Of a stretch of DNA of 5,759 nucleotides, positions 1-5,244 are shown one piece after another (position 1 is the first letter of the stretch; each line of letters starts with the position of its first letter). A program made the translations under genes and the position numbers. The notes beneath the pieces are model-generated. The model worked only from the letters and a program-made list of their open reading frames with translations. It made no database searches and was not told the DNA's origin. The stretch is taken from the NCBI GenBank assembly GCA_020350085.1, contig CP070706.1:1651523-1657281 (forward strand). The letters run 5' to 3'. Origin of the DNA: Acidobacteriota bacterium (lineage in GTDB: Bacteria > Acidobacteriota > Polarisedimenticolia > J045).

Positions 1-29
1 AGAAAGCCTGGAAACTAACGTTCCAGGCC
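1..29 (-). terminator. Rho-independent terminator after tRNA-fMet
   Basis: On the minus strand a perfect 8-bp stem (GCCTGGAA paired with TTCCAGGC, plus-strand arms 6-13 and 21-28) encloses a 7-nt loop and is followed at once by TTTCT up to the window edge. A stem followed by a T-rich tail is the standard intrinsic terminator shape. It lies about 50 nt past the 3' end of the tRNA, where the transcript should stop. The T tract is cut by the window edge, so its full length is unseen. A second inverted repeat (43-49 with 69-75, 7 bp, 19-nt loop) lies between the tRNA and this terminator and may help 3' trimming, but that is weak. Confidence 0.72.
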
Positions 30-76
30 AATCCGTTCGGTGCTCTCGATCCGTCGGGGAAGTTGGTGTCGAGAGT

Positions 77-153
77 TGGGAGCGGGGGGGGGATTTGAAC
101 CCCCGACCTGTGGGTTATGAGCCCAACGAGCTACCAGACTGCTCCACCCCGCG
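77..153 (-). tRNA. Initiator tRNA-fMet (anticodon CAT), CCA encoded
   Basis: The minus strand folds into a full 77-nt cloverleaf. It has acceptor stem G2-G7 with C66-C71, D-arm GAGC/GCTC, anticodon loop CTCATAA (CAT at plus positions 117-119), T-arm GGGGG/CCCCC around TTCAAAT, and encoded CCA at 79-77. Initiator marks are clear: position 1 (C) is unpaired with 72 (T), pair 11:24 is A:U, and three G:C pairs (29-31 with 39-41) close the anticodon loop. It carries formylmethionine to the P site for translation initiation. Oddities are T rather than the usual A at position 72, C at discriminator position 73, and a T27/C43 mismatch at the top of the anticodon stem. It follows ftsB on the same strand and seems to have its own promoter inside the end of ftsB. 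Confidence 0.96.
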
Positions 154-170
154 ACCTTGACTTGCATGAT

Positions 171-191
171 GCTGGCGGTCTGGGCGCCAGC
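171..191 (-). other. Hairpin in the tRNA-fMet precursor leader
   Basis: A perfect 7-bp inverted repeat (GCTGGCG at 171-177, CGCCAGC at 185-191) with a 7-nt loop lies between the predicted transcription start near 193 and the mature tRNA 5' end at 153. It would form a stem in the pre-tRNA leader that is removed by RNase P. Whether it affects processing is unknown. It could also simply reflect the high GC content. Confidence 0.35.
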
Positions 192-199
192 GAGTCGGG

Positions 200-228
200 A
201 TTCTAGGAGTCGCCTCCGGGGCTGTCAA
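200..228 (-). promoter_or_regulatory. Strong sigma70-type promoter for tRNA-fMet
   Basis: On the minus strand TTGACA (228-223, 6 of 6 consensus bases) is followed after exactly 17 nt by TAGAAT (205-200, 5 of 6). Transcription should start near 193, about 40 nt before the tRNA. The promoter lies inside the last codons of ftsB, and the TAG stop codon forms the first half of the -10 box. The bases after the -10 (CCCGACTCGC) are GC-rich, as in promoters of stable RNA genes under stringent control. That regulation is an inference. This promoter would let tRNA output run independently of eno-ftsB transcription. Confidence 0.78.
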
Positions 229-571
229 CTGACGGCAGGGGCGCTGTGAGCGGGTCTTCGTCCTCGAAAATGATGACGGTCTCGCCTTCGCGCTGGTAGT
301 CGAGTTCGGTGCGGATGGCGGCTTCGATGGTCAGATCGTCGCTGCGGAGGGCCTGGATTTCGTGGCGCAGGCGCTCGTTTTCGGCTTTTTCGGCGTTGAG
401 GGTGTGCTGGAGGGCGTCGGCGCGGCGGTAGCGTTCGTATTGGCGGAGCAGGCCTTCGGCGCCGAACAGCACGTAAACCCAGAAAAACAGTGCCAGCAGC
501 AGATAGACGCGCCGCCAGAGGCGGGCGCGTCCGCGGGCTGGCGGGCGGGGGTTGTCGGTGTCGGCCGTCAA
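203..571 (-). CDS. ftsB: Cell division protein FtsB (septum formation initiator family)
   Basis: A 122-residue bitopic inner-membrane protein of the FtsB/DivIC family. In known systems FtsB joins FtsL and FtsQ in the divisome and helps activate septal peptidoglycan synthesis. The sequence shows a short Arg-rich cytoplasmic N-terminus (residues 1-21), one transmembrane helix (about 22-37), a periplasmic coiled coil (about 43-78) and the conserved C-terminal block around IEAAIRTEL and GETVIIF (82-102). An acidic, Pro-rich tail follows. The only usable start is TTG at 571: the frame is closed upstream by a TAG at 602-604 with no ATG or GTG between. A GGAGAG-like ribosome site lies about 9 nt ahead. 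The eno-ftsB neighbourhood is common in proteobacteria. The gene lies 234 nt after eno on the same strand and its 3' end carries the tRNA promoter. Confidence 0.9.
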   Translation of the reverse strand: MTADTDNPRPPARGRARLWRRVYLLLALFFWVYVLFGAEGLLRQYERYRRADALQHTLNAEKAENERLRHEIQALRSDDLTIEAAIRTELDYQREGETVIIFEDEDPLTAPLPSVDSPGGDS

Positions 572-670
572 CGGCGCGGGCTCTCCGGGGGGCGGGCGGG
601 CCTATCGTCGCGCAGGTGAGGGGGGTGTGGCGGGGTGAGGGCGCGGGGTTTTGTGAGCGGGCGCGTCGAT

Positions 671-736
671 CCGGCGTTTTGCGCCGGCAGGGCGCAGCTC
701 CGCGTCGCTTCGCGACGCTGCGCCGACGCCCCTACA
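671..736 (-). repeat. REP-like composite hairpin element, copy 1
   Basis: In the eno-ftsB gap. Read on the minus strand, TGTAG (736-732) is followed by a large hairpin: outer stem 724-719 with 696-691, inner stem 718-712 with 708-702, and a 5-nt bulge on one side. After a 3-nt linker comes a second hairpin (CCGGCG stem, 687-682 with 676-671). A GTAG tetranucleotide ahead of a GC-rich palindrome is the known pattern of REP elements linked to RAYT transposases. The same order of parts recurs at 5088-5131. The rest of this 234-nt gap holds no convincing gene, and I see no T-rich terminator after eno, so eno and ftsB may be read together across it. Confidence 0.5.
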
Positions 737-805
737 TTACGCGGACGCCTCCACGCCACGGATGGGCGGGGGCGAGGCCCCGCCCGATTCGTTGGCTCGT
801 TGCGG

Positions 806-2089
806 TTACGTGTAGCGGCGGTAAGGTGTGGCGCCGGCGTAGAGGGCGCCGTTTCCGAGCTCGTCCTCGATGCGGATCAGCTGGTTGTACTTCTCCGTGC
901 GCTCGCCGCGGGCGGGGGCGCCGGTTTTGAGCTGGCCGACGCCGACGGCGACGGCGAGATCGGAGATGAAGGTGTCGGCGGTCTCGCCGGAGCGGTGGCT
1001 GATGACGGCGCCGTAGTCGTTTTGCTGGGCCATGTCGATGGCGTCGAAGGTCTCGCTCAGGGTGCCGATCTGGTTGAGCTTGATCAGGATGGCGTTGGCG
1101 ATGCCGGCGTCGATGCCGCCGGCGAAGATCTCAGGGTTGGTCACGAAAAGATCGTCGCCGACGAGCTGCACGCGCTCGCCGATGCGGTCGGTGAGGATCT
1201 TCCAGCCTTCGAAGTCCTGCTCGGCGAGGCCGTCTTCGATGGAGACGATCGGATACGCTCCGATCAGCTCTTCGTACCAGGCGGACATCTGCTCGGCGTT
1301 GATGGCCTTGCCTTCCCCGCGGAGCTTGTACTGGCCGTCTTCGAAAAACTCGCTGGCGGCGGTGTCGAGAGCGAGCGCGACTTCGGCGCCGGGCTGGTAG
1401 CCGGCCTTGTCGATGGCGACCATCAGCAGATCGAGCGCCTGACGATTGGACTCCAGGTTGGGCGCGAAGCCGCCTTCGTCGCCGACGCCGGTCGCCAGGC
1501 CCTTGGACTGCAGCACCTTCTTTAACGTGTGGTAGATCTCCGCGGCGCAGCGGATCGACTCGGCGACGGTCTCGACACCGATCGGCACCAGCATGAACTC
1601 CTGGACGTCGACATTGTTGTCGGCGTGAACGCCGCCGTTGAGTACGTTGAACATCGGCGTCGGCAGCAGGTGCGCTCGCGCGCCGCCGAGGTAGCGGAAA
1701 AGCGGCAGGCCGGCCAGGCCGGCCGCGGCGCGCGCGGAGGCCATGCTGACGCCGAGGATCGCGTTGGCACCGAGCTGGCGCTTGCTCGGCGTGCCGTCGC
1801 GCTCGAGCAGGATCGAATCGATCAGCCGCTGGTCGGTCGGATCGAGCCCTTCGATCGCCGGGCCGAGCGTTTCGTTGACGTGCCGGACGGCCTTGCGAAC
1901 GCCCTTGCCCTTGTACCGTGCGGGCTCTTCATCTCGAAGCTCGAGCGCCTCGCGGCTGCCGGTGCTGGCACCGGAAGGCACCGACGCGCGGCCGATGATT
2001 TCGTCCTCGACGGTGACCTCGACCTCGATCGTCGGATTGCCGCGCGAGTCGAGCACTTCGCGGGCGTAGACCTCTGTGATCTCTGGCAT
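806..2089 (-). CDS. eno: Enolase (phosphopyruvate hydratase)
   Basis: A 427-residue enolase, the usual bacterial length. It interconverts 2-phosphoglycerate and phosphoenolpyruvate in glycolysis and gluconeogenesis in the cytoplasm and needs Mg2+. In many proteobacteria it also joins the RNA degradosome, which nothing here tests. The N-terminal domain begins with VLDSRGNPT (12-20) and the SGASTG loop (39-44). The barrel domain keeps the expected residues: Glu164, the proton-transfer Glu205 in GDEGG, metal ligands Asp242, Glu285 and Asp312, the base Lys337 in LIKLNQIGT, the SHRSGET loop (364-370) and Lys388. All key residues are present, so it should be active. The ATG at 2089 has a strong GGGGAGGA ribosome site about 7 nt upstream. 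It diverges from cutA and leads into ftsB. Confidence 0.98.
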   Translation of the reverse strand: MPEITEVYAREVLDSRGNPTIEVEVTVEDEIIGRASVPSGASTGSREALELRDEEPARYKGKGVRKAVRHVNETLGPAIEGLDPTDQRLIDSILLERDGTPSKRQLGANAILGVSMASARAAAGLAGLPLFRYLGGARAHLLPTPMFNVLNGGVHADNNVDVQEFMLVPIGVETVAESIRCAAEIYHTLKKVLQSKGLATGVGDEGGFAPNLESNRQALDLLMVAIDKAGYQPGAEVALALDTAASEFFEDGQYKLRGEGKAINAEQMSAWYEELIGAYPIVSIEDGLAEQDFEGWKILTDRIGERVQLVGDDLFVTNPEIFAGGIDAGIANAILIKLNQIGTLSETFDAIDMAQQNDYGAVISHRSGETADTFISDLAVAVGVGQLKTGAPARGERTEKYNQLIRIEDELGNGALYAGATPYRRYT

Positions 2090-2172
2090 GACAGGGTCCT
2101 CCCCTGGATTGTCGTTTTCGTAAACAATCTGGGAGCGCGTAGTCTATAGCGATCGCTCGTGAGGAGGAAGCG
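2090..2172. promoter_or_regulatory. Divergent eno/cutA promoter region with inverted repeat
   Basis: This 83-nt gap must hold the start signals for eno (minus) and cutA (plus) and contains an A+T-rich patch that stands out locally. A 6-bp inverted repeat (GATTGT at 2107-2112, ACAATC at 2124-2129, 11-nt spacing) could be an operator or a hairpin in the eno leader. TATA-like sequence near 2143-2150 could give -10 boxes on either strand (TATAGA on minus, TATAGC on plus), but I find no good -35 partner for either. Both genes have clear Shine-Dalgarno sites: GGGGAGGA for eno and GAGGAGG (2161-2167) for cutA. Confidence 0.45.
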
Positions 2173-2508
2173 ATGGCCGTCGAAAGACCTCATATCGTCG
2201 TTGTGTTCTGCACGGTGCCGGACCTGGACGTGGGGCGCAAGATCGCGCGCCTGCTCGTCGAGCGACGACTCGCCGCGTGCGTCAACATCGTGCCCGGCTT
2301 GACGTCGATCTACCGCTGGCAGGGTGAGATTCAAGACGACGCAGAAGTGCTGTTGGTGATCAAGGCGCGGCGCGTGATGTTCGACGAGCTGGCAGCGGTG
2401 ATCGCGGCCGAGCATCCGTACGAGGTGCCCGAAGTGCTGGCGCTCAAGGCGGTCGAGTGTCACGAGCCGTACGCAGAATGGTTGGCTGAGGTGACGGAGA
2501 TTTCGTAG
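2173..2508 (+). CDS. cutA: CutA1 family divalent-cation tolerance protein
   Basis: A 111-residue CutA1 protein, a small ferredoxin-like fold that forms tight trimers and is usually cytoplasmic. E. coli cutA was linked to copper and divalent cation tolerance, but the biochemical role remains unsettled. The family signatures are clear: a first strand with FCTVPD (12-17), ACVNIVPG followed by TSIYRWQG (35-51), the central EVLLVIKA strand (58-65) and HPYEVPEVLAL (81-91). Cys13, Cys36, Cys96 and His81 are candidate metal-binding positions. The ATG at 2173 has a GAGGAGG site 5 nt upstream. No signal peptide is seen. It diverges from eno and is followed after 99 nt by the phosphoesterase-like gene, so it may head a cutA/phosphoesterase-like/Omp85 unit, although a weak internal promoter is possible. 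Confidence 0.95.
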   Translation: MAVERPHIVVVFCTVPDLDVGRKIARLLVERRLAACVNIVPGLTSIYRWQGEIQDDAEVLLVIKARRVMFDELAAVIAAEHPYEVPEVLALKAVECHEPYAEWLAEVTEIS

Positions 2509-2545
2509 CGGCCGACGGCGGCCCGCTCGCGTGCGCTGGGCCCCC

Positions 2546-2574
2546 TTGGCCGCCGCTGCGATCTCGGGCATGAT
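2546..2574 (+). promoter_or_regulatory. Weak candidate promoter ahead of the phosphoesterase-like gene
   Basis: TTGGCC (2546-2551) and CATGAT (2569-2574) are separated by 17 nt, each matching 4 of 6 consensus bases. Transcription would start near 2581, about 27 nt before the ATG at 2608. The -10 overlaps a short palindrome (GGGCA-TGA-TGCCC, 2566-2578). Chance matches of this quality are common, so this is only a candidate. If it is false, the downstream gene is probably read from the cutA promoter. Confidence 0.28.
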
Positions 2575-2607
2575 GCCCCTCACGAGCAAGGGGACCGCGA
2601 GGACGCG

Positions 2608-3216
2608 ATGATCCGACTGGCGGTCCTGTCCCAAACGACGAGTCCTCTGCCGGCCGCACTCGAGCGCGAGCTGGCCGGCATCGACGGCATTCTTCACGCA
2701 GGCGGGCTCGGTCCGGTCCGCCATCTCGAGCGGCTGGCACGGATCGCGCCGCTGGTGGCCGTGGTCGGCGCGCGGGATTTCCTGTGCTACTCGGGACGCT
2801 ATCCGGAACTGTGTGAGCTGCAGTTGGGCGGCGCGCGGGTGCTGATCACGCACCTGATCGGCAGCCCGCCGCGGCTGCTCGAACCCGTGCGCCGACGGCT
2901 CGAGAACGACCCGCCGGATCTTCTGGTCCACGGCCAGCCGGCCGCGCCGCAGATCGTCTGGGTCGGCCGCAGCCTGATCGTCTGTCCCGGCCGGGCGAGC
3001 GTGGGGCAGGCCGGCCCGGACGGCGCGGGCGGGAGCTACGCGCTCGTCGAGATCGACGGTCCGGGGGCGCTGCGGGCGCGGATCCGCGCGCTGGACCCGC
3101 CGCCGCGGCCCCGGCCGATCGGCTGGCGCTGGGGGCTGGCCGGAGCGGCGGCGCGGCTGCACGGCGCGGCGGCGCTTCTCGATGGCTCGCGGGTGGGCCC
3201 GGACGCGGAAAGCTGA
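2608..3216 (+). CDS. Calcineurin-like metallophosphoesterase-fold protein, probable pseudoenzyme
   Basis: A 202-residue protein that aligns by motif with the YfcE/MJ0936 type of small metallophosphoesterases, whose active members use two metals to cleave phosphodiesters. The framework is recognisable, but the ligand positions are changed. The usual SDTHG is SQTTS (8-12, Asp to Gln and His to Thr), HAGD is HAGG (30-33), GNxD is GARD (54-57, Asn to Ala), and GHTHxP is GQPAAP (109-114, both His lost). His82 in the ITH strand and Asp57 remain. The normal NPGS near 126-129 reads CPGR. The frame is intact, so a binding or regulatory role is more likely than hydrolysis. The C-terminus (about 163-202) is Pro/Arg/Ala-rich and does not match the core fold. 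A GAGGA site lies 4 nt before the ATG. It follows cutA by 99 nt and precedes the Omp85 gene by 53 nt. Fold assignment is fairly sure; function is unknown. Confidence 0.82.
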   Translation: MIRLAVLSQTTSPLPAALERELAGIDGILHAGGLGPVRHLERLARIAPLVAVVGARDFLCYSGRYPELCELQLGGARVLITHLIGSPPRLLEPVRRRLENDPPDLLVHGQPAAPQIVWVGRSLIVCPGRASVGQAGPDGAGGSYALVEIDGPGALRARIRALDPPPRPRPIGWRWGLAGAAARLHGAAALLDGSRVGPDAES

Positions 3217-3218
3217 GC

Positions 3219-3251
3219 CCGCTTCCGGCCCCTGAGCCTGCCGGGGAGCGG
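3219..3251 (+). other. Bulged hairpin between the phosphoesterase-like and Omp85 genes
   Basis: Arms 3219-3223 with 3247-3251 (CCGCT/AGCGG) and 3229-3232 with 3243-3246 (CCCC/GGGG) form a 9-bp stem with a 5-nt bulge and a 10-nt loop. There is no T-run after it, so it is not a standard intrinsic terminator. It could stabilise an upstream transcript end, act as an attenuator ahead of the Omp85 gene, or be a chance effect of GC content. Confidence 0.3.
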
Positions 3252-3269
3252 AAACCTACTATTGAAGAT

Positions 3270-5006
3270 GTGTTCGCGCGCTGGGTCAGTGCCGTGCTCT
3301 CCGTCTTGGTCTGCAGTGCGGGCCTGGCGCAGCAGCCGCCTGCGCCGAACGCCGCGACGGGGCCGGCCAGCGGGATGGAGGCCGAGACCGTCCCCGACCC
3401 CGCCCTCGAAACGGGCCCCGAAGCCGCCCTCGAGACAAGCCGCGCCAAGGTGCCGATGCTCTGTACGCCCGACGCCCGCATCGGCGCGATCCTCGTCGAG
3501 CGCGTCAACGTGTTCGATCTCGAGGATGTCGAGGCCGATGTCGAGGGTCGCTTCTATCGGCTGGTGAATCTGCTGCACCGACCGATGCTCAGCCGGCCGG
3601 AGACGATCCGCTCGCTGCTGGCGCTCGAGGTCGGTGAGCCGTGCGATTGGGAGCGCCTCGAGGAGGCCGAGCGGATCCTGCGTTCGTTTTCTTTCGTGCA
3701 GGACGCCTGGATCGACGCCGAGGAGCGTCACGGCGATCTCGTCACCGTGCGCGCGCGCGTGCAGGACGCGTGGTCCACGCGGCTGGCGGTGTCGATCAGG
3801 AGCGAGGGGGGGGTAACGACGCGTTCGGCGCGGGTGCGCGAGGTCAACCTGCTCGGCACGGGCGCGAGCTTGGCGTTCGGACGCTCCGAGGATCAGGACC
3901 GCACGGAGAAGACGTTCGAGTACGAGCACCCGGCGCTCGGCGAGGAGCGTTGGCGGGTGGGCCTCGACCTCGAGGACAACTCGGACGGGGATTTGCAGCG
4001 CGTGCGCGTCAGGCGGCCGTTTTACACGCTCGACGAGCGCTGGGCCGTGGATGGGTTCGTAGACAACGTCGAGCGGGACGAGAAGGTCTACGTCGGCAGT
4101 GAAGAAGTCGATCGCTGGCGGCTCGATGGGACGGGAGGCTTGCTCGAGTACGGCTGGTCACCGCGTGGATATCGCGAAGGCCGGCTCGAGCGCTGGCGCG
4201 TGCGCTTGGGCTACGACGAGCAGCGCTGGTGGCCGACGTTTGCGGGAAGCACCGTGCAGCGGCCGGACCTCCGGCCGGTCGATCGCGAGCGGGTGCTCGC
4301 CGGACTTCGCGCCGAGTGGTGGGATGTCGATTTTCGGCGCGTGAGCTTCGTCAACACGGCGCGGCGCGTGGAGGATCTCGATCTGGGGCGGTTGCTCACG
4401 CTCGGTGCCGACATCGCGCTGCCGGCGCTGTCGGACGATTCGGGCGGGCGGCTGTTCGCGGCATTTCACGAAGGGTTCGAGCTGAGCGGTACGGGGTTTT
4501 TGCAGATCAATGCCGCGCATGAGATCGAGCAGGTCGGCGGGCGCTGGATCGATGCGCTGACGCGCTTTGAAGGGCGACTGTATCTGAAACCCACGGGGCT
4601 GCAGACGCTGTACTTTAGGATCCTCGCGGCGCGTGGCGATGCGCTGTCCGGGCACCGGCGGTTTCTGCTCGGGGGCGACACGGGGTTGCGGGCGTACGAA
4701 TCGCGGGCGTTTTCGGGCGAGCGCTTGCTGCTGCTGACGGCGGAGCATCGGTTCTTTTCGACCTGGGAGCTGGGGCAGCTGATGCGTGTCGGGTTGGTCG
4801 GGTTCGTCGAGCTGGGAGGGGCGTGGGACTCGGGCACGCGCTTTTCGAGCGAGCTGATGCACCCGGGGGTGGGGATCGGCCTGCGGGGGTTGGTGTTGCC
4901 GTCATCCGGCGGAACGACGTTGCATCTCGACGTCGCGTTTCCTCTCGACGATGAGGGCGGCGAGGACCGCATCCGCGTCTCGTTCAGGGCGCAGCGGAGT
5001 TTTTGA
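3270..5006 (+). CDS. Omp85/BamA-TamA family outer-membrane protein, single POTRA
   Basis: A 578-residue exported protein. Residues 1-20 form a signal peptide (Arg near the start, hydrophobic core, likely cleavage after AGLA), followed by a Pro/Ala/Glu-rich linker to about 60. One POTRA domain fits about 72-166, ending in the typical VTVRARVQDAW strand. From about 170 to the end the sequence reads as alternating beta-strands of a barrel. It contains the Omp85 loop-6 signature GGDTGLRAY (468-476) and ends in a strand closing with Phe578, the usual outer-membrane beta-signal. Canonical loop 6 reads (V/I)RG(F/Y), so Gly is replaced by Ala475. Essential BamA has five POTRAs, so this is an accessory member. 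Possible roles are assembly, secretion or lipid handling, none shown here. Cys65 and Cys125 could form a disulfide. The GTG at 3270 gives a good signal peptide but lacks a clear ribosome site. The gene may be cotranscribed with the two before it. Confidence 0.88.
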   Translation: MFARWVSAVLSVLVCSAGLAQQPPAPNAATGPASGMEAETVPDPALETGPEAALETSRAKVPMLCTPDARIGAILVERVNVFDLEDVEADVEGRFYRLVNLLHRPMLSRPETIRSLLALEVGEPCDWERLEEAERILRSFSFVQDAWIDAEERHGDLVTVRARVQDAWSTRLAVSIRSEGGVTTRSARVREVNLLGTGASLAFGRSEDQDRTEKTFEYEHPALGEERWRVGLDLEDNSDGDLQRVRVRRPFYTLDERWAVDGFVDNVERDEKVYVGSEEVDRWRLDGTGGLLEYGWSPRGYREGRLERWRVRLGYDEQRWWPTFAGSTVQRPDLRPVDRERVLAGLRAEWWDVDFRRVSFVNTARRVEDLDLGRLLTLGADIALPALSDDSGGRLFAAFHEGFELSGTGFLQINAAHEIEQVGGRWIDALTRFEGRLYLKPTGLQTLYFRILAARGDALSGHRRFLLGGDTGLRAYESRAFSGERLLLLTAEHRFFSTWELGQLMRVGLVGFVELGGAWDSGTRFSSELMHPGVGIGLRGLVLPSSGGTTLHLDVAFPLDDEGGEDRIRVSFRAQRSF

Positions 5007-5087
5007 GCGAGAGGGGCGCGCTTTGGCAGCGTGCGTGGTCACCGATAGTGGTTCCGGTGTCGGACGCGCGGGGGGCGCGAGGAGTAT

Positions 5088-5131
5088 CCGGTGCTGCGCA
5101 CCGGTCTGACAGCGCAAGCGCTGTCGCTACA
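5088..5131 (-). repeat. REP-like composite hairpin element, copy 2
   Basis: Read on the minus strand: TGTAG (5131-5127), a perfect 8-bp hairpin (GACAGCGC/GCGCTGTC, arms 5108-5115 and 5118-5125), a 3-nt linker, then a 7-bp hairpin with a 3-nt loop whose stem begins CCGGTGC (arms 5088-5094 and 5098-5104). Part order, 3-nt linker and CCGG-ended second hairpin match copy 1 at 671-736, although the stems differ in sequence. It lies about 80 nt past the stop of the Omp85 gene, a usual place for REP elements. It could also act as a 3' transcript-stabilising structure for that gene. Confidence 0.5.
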
Positions 5132-5207
5132 GGGAACGTCTGATGTTGCGAGAGGGGGGGTGATCGGATCGGTCGCCGGCGAGATGCGGGTGCTGTCGTG
5201 AATGAGC

Positions 5208-5229
5208 CCCCTCGCGAGCTCGCGGGGGG
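5208..5229. repeat. Strong inverted repeat upstream of the rho promoter
   Basis: A near-perfect palindrome centred between 5218 and 5219. The central 12-mer CGCGAGCTCGCG is self-complementary and is extended by a T/G wobble and four C:G pairs. It ends 15 nt before the -35 box of rho. It may be an operator-like site, or part of a terminator for the upstream gene, but no T tract follows on the plus strand. Its role is unknown. Confidence 0.5.
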
Positions 5230-5244
5230 TGCGAGATCGCGCGT

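Noticed and set aside
671..736. Intrinsic terminator for eno
   Set aside because: Two strong hairpins lie past eno on its strand, but neither is followed by a T-rich tract. The REP-like reading explains the TGTAG and the matching copy better.
568..759. Small minus-strand frame of 63 codons whose stop overlaps the ftsB start
   Set aside because: The stop/start overlap looks like translational coupling, but the frame runs through the REP-like hairpins and is Arg/Pro-rich. I judge it chance.
635..1525. Open frame of 296 codons on the plus strand opposite eno
   Set aside because: It lies antisense to a fully conserved enolase. Its Gly/Ala/Asp/Val-rich product is what GC-rich antisense frames give, and it has no family resemblance.
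1529..2149. Open frame of 206 codons on the plus strand opposite the first half of eno
   Set aside because: Also antisense to eno and across its ribosome site. No recognisable motif and it would overlap the eno promoter region.
1822..3162. Open frame of 446 codons on the minus strand across eno, cutA and the phosphoesterase-like gene
   Set aside because: It overlaps three better-supported genes in other frames. Its Arg/Gln/His/Pro-rich product is typical of a shadow frame in GC-rich DNA.
3036..3929. Open frame of 297 codons on the minus strand opposite the Omp85 gene
   Set aside because: Antisense to a gene with a signal peptide, POTRA and barrel. The predicted product has low-complexity Arg/His/Ala composition and no domain.
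5149..5232. CRISPR-like or tandem repeat in the gap before rho
   Set aside because: Several G-runs and inverted repeats occur, but no unit recurs at regular spacing.
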